Positions 48,538-57,871 of a stretch of DNA of 64,000 nucleotides are shown here, one piece after another (within the stretch, counting starts at the first letter, position 1; each line of letters starts with the position of its first letter). The stretch is taken from positions 1 to 64,000 of the forward strand of contig QQUJ01000016.1 in the NCBI GenBank assembly GCA_008501635.1, written 5' to 3'. Source of the DNA: Pseudomonadota bacterium (GTDB lineage: Bacteria; Pseudomonadota; Gammaproteobacteria; QQUJ01). A program made the position numbers and the translations under genes. A model generated the notes under the pieces. It was not told where the DNA came from. It searched no databases and saw only the letters and a list, made by a program, of their open reading frames with translations.

Positions 48538-50166
48538 ATGACATCACACTCGCCTTACGATACGGGCCTAGATCGCAACGACGCCAACTATACGGCACTC
48601 ACTCCGTTGACCTTTATCGAGCGTGCCGCGCGGGTGCATCCCGCGCGTACCGCACTGGTATACGGCGAATATATCCAGAGTTGGGCGGAGACCTACGCAC
48701 GCTGTCGTCGCCTCGCCTCGGCACTCGCAAAGCACGGCATTGGCCGTGGGGACACTGTCGCCTTCATGGCACCCAACATCCCCGCGCTCTACGAAGCCCA
48801 TTTCGGCGTACCGATGCTCGGCGCTGTTTTGAACGCACTCAACGTGCGCCTCGATGCGAACACCATCGCATTCACACTGAAACACAGCGAAGCCAAGGTT
48901 GTGGTGACGGATGGCGAATTCGCCGGCACGATCAAGGCCGCACTGGAGCAACTCGACAACCCGCCGCTGGTCATCGACATCGACGATCCCCTCTACCCCC
49001 AGGGTGAACGTGTGGGTGTGATGCGCTACGAAGAGCTATTGGCCGAGAGCGATGCCGAGTTCGCCTGGCAACCACCCGCCGATGAGTGGGACGCCATTTC
49101 GTTGAATTACACCTCGGGCACCACCGGTAATCCCAAAGGTGTTGTCTACCATCATCGCGGCGCTTACCTGAATGCCATCGGTAACGTGCTGAGCTGGAAC
49201 ATGGTGGCACACCCCACCTATCTGTGGACACTGCCCATGTTTCATTGCAACGGGTGGTGTTTCCCCTGGACTCTCGCTGCGCTGGCAGGCACCAGTGTCT
49301 GTCTGCGGCGGGTGGATGCGCATGCCATTTTTAATGCTATCGCCACAAACAGGGTCACCCATTTCTGCGGCGCGCCCATCGTCCTGGGGATGGTAATCAA
49401 TGCCTCACCCGAAGAGCGCTGTGAATTCACCCATGAAGTGCAGGTCATGACCGCGGCCGCGCCGCCACCTGCCGCCGTCCTGGAAGCGATGCAGCGCCAG
49501 GGGTTCAACGTGACGCACGTCTACGGCCTTACCGAGGTCTACGGTCCTGCCGTAGTGTGCGACTGGCACCCGGAGTGGGATGATTTGCCCATGGAAGAGC
49601 AAGCACAGCTGAAATCGCGCCAGGGCGTGCGTTACCACGTGCTCGAAGGATTGATGGTGGCCGACCCCGAGACCCTCGAACCGGTGCCTGCCGACGGGGA
49701 AACCCTGGGTGAGGTCTTCATGCGCGGACACATCGTGATGAAGGGATATCTGAAAAACGAAAAGGCTACGCGCGAGGCCTTCGCGGGCGGCTGGTTTCAC
49801 AGCGGTGATCTCGGCGTGCTTTTCGCGGACGGCTACATCCAGCTCAAAGATCGGGCCAAGGACATCATTATCTCCGGCGGAGAGAACATCTCCACCATCG
49901 AGGTTGAAAACGCACTCTATCGGCATCCCGCCGTACTGGAAGCGGCGGTGGTGGCGAAACCGGATGACAAATGGGGAGAGACACCGTGCGCCTTCGTGAC
50001 GCTCAAAACCGGATATAGCGCAACCGCCGATGAGATTATCGACTTCTGTCGTGAGCATCTGGCGGGATTCAAGATCCCGCGTTGCGTGGTTTTCGGTCCG
50101 TTGCCCAAGACCTCGACGGGTAAGATTCAGAAATTCGTGCTGCGCGAACGCGCCACTCAATTGTAG
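48538..50166 (+). CDS. Acyl-CoA synthetase (medium-chain/DmdB-like, AMP-forming)
   Basis: The 542-residue enzyme has the P-loop NYTSGTTGNPKGVVYHH near residue 190, VYGLTEVYGPAVVCDWH near 325, FHSGDLGVLFADGYIQLKDR near 420, and the hinge SGGENISTIEVENALYRHPA near 445, with the Lys in PKTSTGKIQK. This is the group of medium-chain fatty-acid and methylthiopropionate ligases. AGGAG lies 8 bases before the ATG. The TAG stop is the start of a hairpin arm. Confidence 0.88.
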   Translation: MTSHSPYDTGLDRNDANYTALTPLTFIERAARVHPARTALVYGEYIQSWAETYARCRRLASALAKHGIGRGDTVAFMAPNIPALYEAHFGVPMLGAVLNALNVRLDANTIAFTLKHSEAKVVVTDGEFAGTIKAALEQLDNPPLVIDIDDPLYPQGERVGVMRYEELLAESDAEFAWQPPADEWDAISLNYTSGTTGNPKGVVYHHRGAYLNAIGNVLSWNMVAHPTYLWTLPMFHCNGWCFPWTLAALAGTSVCLRRVDAHAIFNAIATNRVTHFCGAPIVLGMVINASPEERCEFTHEVQVMTAAAPPPAAVLEAMQRQGFNVTHVYGLTEVYGPAVVCDWHPEWDDLPMEEQAQLKSRQGVRYHVLEGLMVADPETLEPVPADGETLGEVFMRGHIVMKGYLKNEKATREAFAGGWFHSGDLGVLFADGYIQLKDRAKDIIISGGENISTIEVENALYRHPAVLEAAVVAKPDDKWGETPCAFVTLKTGYSATADEIIDFCREHLAGFKIPRCVVFGPLPKTSTGKIQKFVLRERATQL

Positions 50167-50240
50167 GAGCGGCGGAAGCCGCGAAGGGATCGAATTCTTT
50201 GAGCGCGGTAAATCTTTTCGCGGCTTCCGCCGCTCCTACA
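50162..50240. repeat. REP-like hairpin between acyl-CoA synthetase and metA genes
   Basis: Two perfect 24-base arms (50162-50185 and 50217-50240) start TGTAGGAGCGGCGG and enclose a 31-base loop. The pattern is the common gammaproteobacterial REP type. It lies between convergent genes and includes the stop codon of the upstream one. It probably serves as a bidirectional terminator. Confidence 0.85.
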
Positions 50241-50255
50241 CGGCCGTCGCCTGTA

Positions 50256-51326
50256 TCACCTGCCCAGGCCCAACGGATCGTTCGGATCCACACCGTCCAT
50301 GTACGGGATGCGCCGGTCGCGGTGAGTCACCTGGTAGACGCCACCCATCCAATTGCCGATCACTGCCTCCGCCGTATCATGCCAGGTGTTCTGCAGCCCG
50401 CCCGCGATCTCGCGCTCAGGAAACTCGGGTGCGGGAATGCCGCGCTCGCGAGCGCGATCGACGCGCAACCGGTACTCATCGAGCAGCGCACGTTGCTGGG
50501 GAGCAAAGTAGTGACGTGGAAACGGCGGATAGTCGTTGCACTCACCACCCACGTAACGAACCACCTCGCGCTTGTACTCCTTCAGCAAGGAGACCGTGTC
50601 GTATTCGGGATGTCCCTGAAACATGACGATGCGCAATCCATCAGCACTGGTCACAAGATGCACGCCGCCCTCTTCGCTTTCGACCAGAATTCGCAACCCC
50701 GCATTATCGAACTGCTCGCGGGTAATCGAGTTCCAGCGCGAGTGCGGCACAGCAAAGTGCGTGTTGATATCGTTGACCAGCGGGTGACGCTGGTCGACCA
50801 CGTGATGATCGAACACACCCCATAGCTTTTCCGCTCGTGGCACGCGTCGCTGGCCATAGTGAAACTGCAGCACGGCATGCGTGGCAAGACAGGAGCAGAG
50901 CGTCGAAGTGACATTTTCCACTACCCACTCGAAGACCTCGATCAACGGCCGCCAGAACGGTTCCTGGGCCAGATCAGGATGGCTGACATTGGCACCGGTA
51001 ATGATGAGCGCATCGAGCCCTTCCTCGCGGATTTTCGCGAATGGTTCGTAATAGCGCTCGATATGCGCTCGCGCTTCCGCACCACGCGGCAAACCTTCCA
51101 GGGTAAAGGGGTGCATGTGGAATTGGGCGATGGGGTTGCTCTCGCCTACCAGACGGAAAAACTGCCGTTCCGTAGCCGCCAACGCACCATCCGGCATCAT
51201 GTTGAGCAGACCGATATGCAGTTCACGAATATCCTGTTGGCTCGCCCTTTCCGGGCTGAGCACGGGCATCCCCTCTTCGTGCAAGCGTTGAAAGGTCGGC
51301 AGTCCTGTATTTGCTACCAGCGGCAT
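50256..51326 (-). CDS. metA: Homoserine O-acyltransferase, MetA family
   Basis: MetA acylates homoserine, the first committed step to methionine. The 356-residue product has IGLLNMMPDGALAATERQF near residue 40, the catalytic Cys at 146 (CLATHA), and the His-Glu pair in FQGHPEYD near 236. The residue that separates acetyl from succinyl users in this family (Gly or Glu at E. coli position 111) is Ser at 115 here, so acyl choice is open. The ATG at 51326 follows a GAGAAGAGAG stretch and is preferred to 51353. Confidence 0.9.
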   Translation of the reverse strand: MPLVANTGLPTFQRLHEEGMPVLSPERASQQDIRELHIGLLNMMPDGALAATERQFFRLVGESNPIAQFHMHPFTLEGLPRGAEARAHIERYYEPFAKIREEGLDALIITGANVSHPDLAQEPFWRPLIEVFEWVVENVTSTLCSCLATHAVLQFHYGQRRVPRAEKLWGVFDHHVVDQRHPLVNDINTHFAVPHSRWNSITREQFDNAGLRILVESEEGGVHLVTSADGLRIVMFQGHPEYDTVSLLKEYKREVVRYVGGECNDYPPFPRHYFAPQQRALLDEYRLRVDRARERGIPAPEFPEREIAGGLQNTWHDTAEAVIGNWMGGVYQVTHRDRRIPYMDGVDPNDPLGLGR

Positions 51327-51414
51327 CTCTCTTCTCTCAATATTCCATCGCACGAAAAACTATGTTGCAGGGGTCAAACCTGCTGAACTGTGCCTGGGGC
51401 TCTTCCACTCCCCC

Positions 51415-52287
51415 TCACTGTTTACGCGCAATTGCGGTTTCCATCAATTCCAGAAAATCTCCTTCATCGCGCACCTGCGCCACTTCGTGAGCCGTGACTA
51501 TGTATCCATAGGGATCGGCAATCGCGTCGTAACGCGGAATGCGTGCCCGAAACAGGCGCGGGAATATCCACCGGGTGAAATCGTCAGGATTCATCTGTGC
51601 CGCATAACTCAAACCACGCTGCGTCAGATAAGCCTCCAACTGCTCCTCGAGGAAGGCGGGACGAAAATAGAGCGGCTTGGGATCGCTCTCGGCACGCTGT
51701 ATCAGCTTGCGCTCCTCCTCTTCGTCGGTAACCTGGATGTAGAGGATCAGGGTGCGCTCGATCAGCAGATTGAGCATATCCGGGTCCTCCATCTCGCACA
51801 GGCTGCCGCCAACGTCGTTGACGAAGTGTTTGTAGCCGTAGATCTTCTGCGCTTTTTCAATAAACGCCGGTACATCGTTCATCGCTGCGATTTCGGCTTC
51901 GCGATAGAGCGCCTGGTGGCGAATGAAATCGGTCAACGCCATACCACCGCGCTCCGGATCACCTAACTTGCCGACGAATGAGAGTACCGGTCCCAGGTCA
52001 TCCACCTTGATATTGTTGCGGATGTATATCCAGTCCTTGCGCAACAGCTCGCGCAGGAATGGCACGCGCATCGCCTGCTCCTTGATCTGGTCCAGAATCT
52101 GTTCGTCCAGATAACGGGTGCCGATGCGGTAATCGCCCGAGTAGTGGAACCAGTCGCGACGGCGCAGCTTGGCGGCGAGGTGGGTCTTGCCCACGCCCGA
52201 CATACCCAGCAAGGTGATGCACTTATTTCCCCAGGCCCGGAATTCGTCAACGCTCAGCCGCACGGCTCTCTCCCCCCGATCCATCAC
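51415..52287 (-). CDS. P-loop ATPase of unknown function
   Basis: The 290-residue product has Walker A GMSGVGKTHLA near residue 28 and looks like a small nucleotide kinase/AAA-type fold. I do not recognise a defined family. Downstream stretches such as SGDYRIGTRYLDEQIL near 50 and FINDVGG-like FVNDVGGSLCEMED near 155 are conspicuous, and the C-terminus lacks membrane segments. It precedes metA on the same strand, with about 90 bases between. Confidence 0.7.
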   Translation of the reverse strand: MMDRGERAVRLSVDEFRAWGNKCITLLGMSGVGKTHLAAKLRRRDWFHYSGDYRIGTRYLDEQILDQIKEQAMRVPFLRELLRKDWIYIRNNIKVDDLGPVLSFVGKLGDPERGGMALTDFIRHQALYREAEIAAMNDVPAFIEKAQKIYGYKHFVNDVGGSLCEMEDPDMLNLLIERTLILYIQVTDEEEERKLIQRAESDPKPLYFRPAFLEEQLEAYLTQRGLSYAAQMNPDDFTRWIFPRLFRARIPRYDAIADPYGYIVTAHEVAQVRDEGDFLELMETAIARKQ

Positions 52288-52461
52288 AGTTCAGGACATA
52301 ATACGACAGGGTTAAAAATGTCGGAAAATTACTTCCGGCGACACTCGCGTGAACCCCTTACCTACGCCCGTACTCTTCGATAATGTGCGGGTGACGTTGT
52401 TCAACCCACCGCCAAAGGGAAGCGGTGCTCAAATACTGTTCACGAGTTGCGGAGTGATTCG

Positions 52462-53985
52462 CTATGTCGTCAATGAAGCCGGGGAACCTCTCCCCTCTTT
52501 GCCCCTGAATGAATAGCACGCTTTTGCCACGCGCGCGATCCCTTCCCGAATCTGATCTTCCGGTACCGACGAATAGCCAATCAATAAGACGCGATCGCCG
52601 CCCCAGTCACCATTGCAATTCAACGCCGCCCCTGTGGTCAGACTATAGATCCCCACCCCGACGTCTTCGGCAATCTTCTGCACATGGGTCGCCTTTGGAA
52701 AATCTGGAGGTAGATGCCAGGCTAAATGCATACCACCCTCCAGTCCGGTCAGCCGCACCTCCCCAAAATTGGCTCGTAGCGATTCCAGGAGACAGTCGCG
52801 ACGACTCAGATAGGTTCGTCGAATGCGCCGAAGGTGCCTCTCGTAGCTTCCGCTCGAGATGAAATCAGCCAGGGTGGCCTGATCGAGCCAGGCATGGCCA
52901 TTGTCGTGCAGCGTTCTCACCATCCGGGCCGATTCGACCAACTCCGGGGGAACCACCAGATAGCCGAGTCGTATGCCTGCACCAATCGATTTCGAGAACG
53001 TACCTATATAAATCACACATCCGTGCACATCCTGCCCCGCCAGGGCGATCAGCGGGGATCCCTTATGGCGAAAATCACTGTCATAATCGTCCTCGATCAG
53101 ATAGGCCCCAGTCTTCCATGCCCAATCAAGCAACCGCAAGCGCCGCTCCAGAGAGAGGGTGACGCCAAGCGGGTACTGATGCGACGGAGTTACGTAGGCC
53201 AGACCGATCGGCTCATCGGGGAGATGCGCGGTATCGATTCCCCGGTCATCGACCGGCACCGCCCGAAGTTTGGCGCCGTAACTCTCGAATACGAAGGCCG
53301 CCCCCTGGTAGCAGGGCTCTTCGATCATCACCGTGGTTCCCTTCTCGATCAAAAGGCGCGCCACCAGGTTGAGTGCCGCCTGGCTTCCGTTGACTACGAT
53401 CACCTGGTCCGGTTCAACCTTGATACCGCGCGCTGGTCCCAGAAAGTCGGCTATCGCACAGCGCAGTTTCTGAAGACCAATGGGGTCACCGTACTCTGTC
53501 AGGTTAGCGCCCGCAAAGGTGAGATTGTGGAGCAGTCGTCGCCGCCATGACTTGGTGGGGAAGGAGTGCGGGTCAGGTCGACCCACCCAGAAATCGATCG
53601 CAAGCCGGTGGCGATTGGGGCTGACCACCGGGTGAGTGCGCCCCTTGAAAAGCGCAGGATGGCGGCTTGCCTGGCGTTCCATCGCGTCCCCTGAGCGCAA
53701 CGCATCGGGTCTCATTGATGGCGACACTGACGCATCGGGCAAATCGGGGCTCACGATGGTCCCGACCGTCGGGCGGCTTTCCAGGTATCCCTCCGCTACC
53801 AGACGGTCGTAGGCGACCAATACCGTATTGCGGGATACGCTGAGCTGCTGACTCAATACCCGTGTACCCGGCACTACTTCACCTGGTTTGAGGAGTCCGT
53901 TAAGAATGAGATTGCGAATCGCCTCGAAAAGTTGGGCTTGCAAGGTCATCCCGTTGCCCGGTTCGAGTTTCACAGGAAGTTGCAT
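52462..53985 (-). CDS. MocR-family regulator (GntR helix-turn-helix fused to aminotransferase-like domain)
   Basis: The 507-residue protein has an N-terminal GntR winged helix (GTRVLSQQLSVSRNTVLVAY near residues 40-60) and a C-terminal class I aminotransferase fold that should hold PLP through Lys332 (YIGTFSKSIGAG). MocR proteins usually sense PLP or an amino-compound-PLP adduct. AGGAGG lies 5 bases before the ATG at 53985. The gene is divergent from the hydroxylamine-oxidation genes, with a large inverted repeat between, so control of those genes is a fair guess. Confidence 0.92.
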   Translation of the reverse strand: MQLPVKLEPGNGMTLQAQLFEAIRNLILNGLLKPGEVVPGTRVLSQQLSVSRNTVLVAYDRLVAEGYLESRPTVGTIVSPDLPDASVSPSMRPDALRSGDAMERQASRHPALFKGRTHPVVSPNRHRLAIDFWVGRPDPHSFPTKSWRRRLLHNLTFAGANLTEYGDPIGLQKLRCAIADFLGPARGIKVEPDQVIVVNGSQAALNLVARLLIEKGTTVMIEEPCYQGAAFVFESYGAKLRAVPVDDRGIDTAHLPDEPIGLAYVTPSHQYPLGVTLSLERRLRLLDWAWKTGAYLIEDDYDSDFRHKGSPLIALAGQDVHGCVIYIGTFSKSIGAGIRLGYLVVPPELVESARMVRTLHDNGHAWLDQATLADFISSGSYERHLRRIRRTYLSRRDCLLESLRANFGEVRLTGLEGGMHLAWHLPPDFPKATHVQKIAEDVGVGIYSLTTGAALNCNGDWGGDRVLLIGYSSVPEDQIREGIARVAKACYSFRGKEGRGSPASLTT

Positions 53986-54363
53986 GGTTACCTCCTGATG
54001 TTCTTGCAAATGATAGGTACGAATGTGAATGCGGTGACTACTGGTACTATAGCCTATATAAATCTGGATACGTATGTAGTACCAGTCAATTCATCGTTGA
54101 TGGCACCACTCCCAGTACAGAATCAACGCAGCATGGGGTTCCAGCCGTGAAGAGACGTCCACAGTTCGGGCACTCATCGATACCTGTTGTGCTGTGCTGA
54201 AGACACCGGTGGACCCAATCTATTTTTACCGTATGGATCTTCAGGTTTAGTCACCAACCGATATCGTATTTCAGAAGTTGGAGTTCCGCGCAATAACACT
54301 TTTAAGTCAGATCCGGCCATCAACGGGCTGCGGTACTTAGGGTTACGCAACGGGGAGAGGGCA
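53986..54363. other. Divergent intergenic region MocR / haoA
   Basis: These 378 bases hold the inverted repeat at 54040-54086, an AT-rich core between its arms that could carry promoters, and about 270 bases of leader before haoA. An open frame runs in from 54187, but it shows no family resemblance before the signal peptide starting at 54364. No RNA gene is recognised. Confidence 0.5.
54040..54086. promoter_or_regulatory. Inverted-repeat operator candidate between MocR and hao genes
   Basis: ACTGGTACTA (54040-54049) and its exact complement TAGTACCAGT (54077-54086) flank an AT-rich core, TATAGCCTATATAAAT and on, that could include a -10 element. CTGG-type half-sites are common in MocR operators. 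The repeat is about 55 bases upstream of the MocR start codon and about 280 from haoA. Confidence 0.55.
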
Positions 54364-56112
54364 ATGACCAAAACTTTGATGAATCGACTCCTGGTTTCGA
54401 CAGTTGCACTCTGTATAGGCTTATTGGGCATGGCTGGTAATGCGATGGCCGATGTTCCGAAAGAAACGTACGACGCCTTGGGTATCAGCAAATCCGCCTC
54501 ACCCAAGGAGTTGTTCGATGCATTGAAAAAACGCTACCACGATCCTGCGCAGGGCGCGGGCAAAGGAAAATTTGGTGACTTGTGGGAACCTATTCCCATG
54601 AGCCGATACTTCGACCCGGGCACGTTTTACAAACCACCGAGCACCGTCAAGGAGGTTAACAGCCGCGAGGAGTGTGTTGAGTGTCATAAGGAAGAAACGC
54701 CCGGCTGGGTGCAGATGTGGAAGAATAGCCCGCACGCCAATCTCAGCGAGATTCGCAAACTCAAAGCGGATGACCCTCGCCATTATAAAAAGGCCAAGCT
54801 CGAAGAGATCGAAAAAAACCTCCGCTCCATAGGCAAGCTGGGTCGTGACGAACCGCTGAAAGAGGTTGGCTGTATCGACTGTCACGTCAACATTAACACC
54901 GCAAAAAAGGCGGACCATACCAAGGACCTGCGTCTCCCTGATGCCGCAGTCTGCGGCACCTGCCACCTGCAGGAGTTCGCCGAGAGGGAATCGGAGCGGG
55001 ATACCGCCATCTGGCCGAACGATGAATGGCCGAAAGGCCGCCCGTCGCACGCCCTCGACTACCAGGCCAATGTCGAGACCGGCATCTGGGCCGGTATGGC
55101 GGAACGCGAGATCGCCGAAGGCTGTACGGGTTGCCATTACAACCAGAACAAGTGTGACGGCTGTCATACTCGCCACGAATTCTCCGTGGTCGAGGCACGC
55201 AAGCCGGAGGCGTGCGCCCGCTGTCACAACGGCATCGACCACGATAACAACGCGGCCTATGCCTTATCCAAACACGGTACGATCTACCAGACCAGAGGGG
55301 ATGAGTGGAACTGGAATGTGCCGCTTAAGGATGCATTCGAGAAGGGCGGTCAGACGGCTCCCACCTGTGCCTCCTGCCACATGGAATACAAGGGCAAGTA
55401 TGGCCACAATGTGGTCCGCAAGGTGCGCTGGGCCAACTATCCCGGCGCTCCGGGTATTGCTGAAAACATCACGTCCGACTGGGCTGATAAACGCAAGGAG
55501 GCGTGGGTGGAAACCTGCAACCAGTGCCATTCCGAACGGTTTGCACGCGCCTACCTGGAGATGATCGATAATGCCACGCTGGCGGGAGTCGCCAAATATC
55601 AGGAGGCCGCCGCCGTGGTCGGGAAGCTGTACGATGATGGCCTGCTACCGGGACAGAAGACCAACCGTCCGGCCCCGCCCAAACCGGACAGTCTGGACAG
55701 CGGCCCCGCCCAGTTCTACCAGCTCATGTGGGCCAAGGGCAACAACCCATCGGTAGTGGACCGGAAACTGATAGAGATGGGTGAAAACGAACTGGCACTT
55801 CTCCACGTATCAGTTGCCCACGTCAACTATGGAGGATGGACCTACACAACTGGCTGGGAGCCACTGCTGGGTACGTACACGGATATCATGCAGGCCGATA
55901 CCGAACTGCGTGAAAAAGCGGCGCTTATGAAACGGGTCGATGCACTCGAAGCAGGCAAACGCGCCTCACTTGGAATCAACCTCGATACGTTTGAGGAGAA
56001 GGTTGCAGTAAGCGGACTCGGCGGCATGATGCTACTGACCGGTGGACTGCTGGGCTGGCGGCGCCGCAAGAGCGCAAACAGTCGCGGCGAGAGCCAGGAG
56101 CCCCTGGAATAA
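54364..56112 (+). CDS. haoA: Octaheme hydroxylamine oxidoreductase-type cytochrome c
   Basis: HAO oxidises hydroxylamine in the periplasm and passes electrons to c-type cytochromes. The 582-residue product has a signal peptide (residues 1-28) and eight CxxCH haem sites starting at 104, 170, 197, 254, 264, 284, 335 and 385, with the 254/264 pair (CTGCH, CDGCH) in the region of the catalytic haem. Segment 488-498 ([11 protein letters not shown]) holds tyrosines that could include the one cross-linked to the P460 haem. A C-terminal hydrophobic helix near 555-567 ending WRRRK suggests a membrane anchor. The ATG at 54364 is chosen for its signal peptide and the upstream GGGGAGAGG. First of haoA-haoB-cycA-cycB. 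Confidence 0.9.
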   Translation: MTKTLMNRLLVSTVALCIGLLGMAGNAMADVPKETYDALGISKSASPKELFDALKKRYHDPAQGAGKGKFGDLWEPIPMSRYFDPGTFYKPPSTVKEVNSREECVECHKEETPGWVQMWKNSPHANLSEIRKLKADDPRHYKKAKLEEIEKNLRSIGKLGRDEPLKEVGCIDCHVNINTAKKADHTKDLRLPDAAVCGTCHLQEFAERESERDTAIWPNDEWPKGRPSHALDYQANVETGIWAGMAEREIAEGCTGCHYNQNKCDGCHTRHEFSVVEARKPEACARCHNGIDHDNNAAYALSKHGTIYQTRGDEWNWNVPLKDAFEKGGQTAPTCASCHMEYKGKYGHNVVRKVRWANYPGAPGIAENITSDWADKRKEAWVETCNQCHSERFARAYLEMIDNATLAGVAKYQEAAAVVGKLYDDGLLPGQKTNRPAPPKPDSLDSGPAQFYQLMWAKGNNPSVVDRKLIEMGENELALLHVSVAHVNYGGWTYTTGWEPLLGTYTDIMQADTELREKAALMKRVDALEAGKRASLGINLDTFEEKVAVSGLGGMMLLTGGLLGWRRRKSANSRGESQEPLE

Positions 56113-57159
56113 ATGGGTGTGCCACTGTCGGGAACCCTGCCTGCGGGTACAGGTTCGCCTAAGGCCCTCCCCATCGCCAGTATCGTACTGGCGATGGGGG
56201 GGCTTCTGTTGCTCGGCTGGGTGACATGGTCCGCGCTCAAGCCCAATCCCCTGCACTACCGGTATCAGCTGATCGCCGAAGGTCCCGTGGCGGAATTTCC
56301 CGACTTGGGACTTCCGGATCGGCCGGCATTGTCGATTCGCAAGTACGAAATACGTGCGGATGGCCATGACCAACCCCTGGCGAGTCTGCATGTCGGGCGG
56401 AACGCGCAACTGGATAGGGTGTTGCTCGACTGGCAAAATCAGCTCACCGAACCGCTGTTCACCCTCACCGCTTCGGCCCCCGAACTAGCGGCCCTGACAA
56501 CTGCCATCGCCACGCACCTGCCGAGGGATAGCATGCTGCTGGGGTGGTGGGACACCACCCGCCGGCTCAAGTTGCTCAGCGATATCGAAACACCCTTTGA
56601 TGAAAACCTCGCACTACCCTTGTTGTTACCCACTGCGTGGAGCGACCAACGAGGAACAATCGAAACCGCAGAACAGCGCTTTTGGCAGGTTCCGGACGAC
56701 AGCCCCAGCGCCGCGGCGTTCGAGCGTTTCCAGGAGGCGCTGCTCGCCGATGAAGCCACTGCGGTTGGGATATTTCGGGAGCTGGCGGGCAACGACAACG
56801 AGGTTTACCTGGCGCTACATCTTTCCGATGCCTTCAAGTTGGGCGCCCTGCAGCCCGAGCGATTCGGGATCGGCTATCGCGATTTCCCCAATACCGGCGA
56901 CCTTCACTCGACCATTCGCAATATCAAGAATTGGTTGCGCGAACAGGGGTACAAGACCTATACCGCGGAGAATCGGGATGCCAACGTTGTGCGCGTCTAT
57001 TTTCTCACCAACGCGGCATCTGAAAACGCCCTCATCGCCCAAGCCCTGCCATTCACCAAATCGCAATCAATGGATCTGAAAATCATGCGGGTCGTCTACC
57101 AGCACCTAGGGTATTGGGTCTACAAAATACCGGCGGCAGACAGGGGAACCGACTCATGA
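56113..57159 (+). CDS. haoB: Hydroxylamine oxidation protein HaoB
   Basis: The 348-residue product has one N-terminal transmembrane segment (residues about 18-40) and a large periplasmic domain. It has no haem motif. Position between haoA and a c554-type gene, length, and stretches such as SMLLGWWDTTRRLKLLSDIE near residue 139 fit HaoB (ORF2 of ammonia oxidisers), whose role is unknown. It starts right after the haoA stop and overlaps the next gene by 4 bases. Confidence 0.85.
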   Translation: MGVPLSGTLPAGTGSPKALPIASIVLAMGGLLLLGWVTWSALKPNPLHYRYQLIAEGPVAEFPDLGLPDRPALSIRKYEIRADGHDQPLASLHVGRNAQLDRVLLDWQNQLTEPLFTLTASAPELAALTTAIATHLPRDSMLLGWWDTTRRLKLLSDIETPFDENLALPLLLPTAWSDQRGTIETAEQRFWQVPDDSPSAAAFERFQEALLADEATAVGIFRELAGNDNEVYLALHLSDAFKLGALQPERFGIGYRDFPNTGDLHSTIRNIKNWLREQGYKTYTAENRDANVVRVYFLTNAASENALIAQALPFTKSQSMDLKIMRVVYQHLGYWVYKIPAADRGTDS

Positions 57160-57863
57160 TGTTGTCGTATCGGCGTAGGGCATTGTTCGGCCTGGTCTTT
57201 CTTTTGGGAGCCTCCTCGGTCATCGCCAAGGACGATATCCCGTATGATGGCCGCAAGAAATGCAGTGGCTGTCACAAGAGCCAGTACCAGTCCTGGAAAG
57301 AGACCGGGCATGCCAACGCGCTCGACTCGCTTAAACCGGGCGTGAAAACCGAGGCGAAGAAGAAAGCGAAACTGGACCCGGACAAGGACTACAGTAACGA
57401 CAAGGACTGTGTGGCATGCCATGTTACCGGCTTCGAGAAGGAGGGCGGCTACACGATTGACGACCCTAGCATCTACACGGTCGGGGTCGGCTGTGAGTCG
57501 TGTCACGGGCCGGGCTCGGAGTATCGGCTGATTCACCGCACGGCGTCCCGGAAATTCGATAGCAAGGGAAAGGCCACCCCGCGCAGCGTGCTCGAGGAGG
57601 CGGGAGAGGAGTTTCAGTTCATCGAACGCTGCAACGCCTGTCATATGAGCTACGAGGGATCGCCTTGGCCCAATAGCAGCAAACCCTATACACCGTTCAC
57701 CCCCGAGGTGGACCCCAAATATACCTTCGATTTTGACAAGGCCGTGCGCAACCATGATGCGATGCACCAGCACTACAAACTGGTCGGTGTCTTTACGGGT
57801 CCGCCACTGCCGCCTTTCCATCAGGAATTCCAGAAGGCAGCGCAACCGGCCAGCGAGGAGTAG
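57156..57863 (+). CDS. cycA: Tetraheme cytochrome c554-type protein
   Basis: The 235-residue product has a signal peptide (to about residue 24) and four CxxCH motifs at 36, 85, 113 and 159. The spacing and the DYSNDKDCVACHVTGFEKEG stretch fit cytochrome c554, the electron acceptor of HAO in Nitrosomonas. The start at 57156 (ATGA overlap with haoB) has AGGGGA at 8 bases. It is the shuttle between HaoA and CycB. Confidence 0.9.
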   Translation: MMLSYRRRALFGLVFLLGASSVIAKDDIPYDGRKKCSGCHKSQYQSWKETGHANALDSLKPGVKTEAKKKAKLDPDKDYSNDKDCVACHVTGFEKEGGYTIDDPSIYTVGVGCESCHGPGSEYRLIHRTASRKFDSKGKATPRSVLEEAGEEFQFIERCNACHMSYEGSPWPNSSKPYTPFTPEVDPKYTFDFDKAVRNHDAMHQHYKLVGVFTGPPLPPFHQEFQKAAQPASEE

Positions 57864-57871
57864 ACAGGCAG

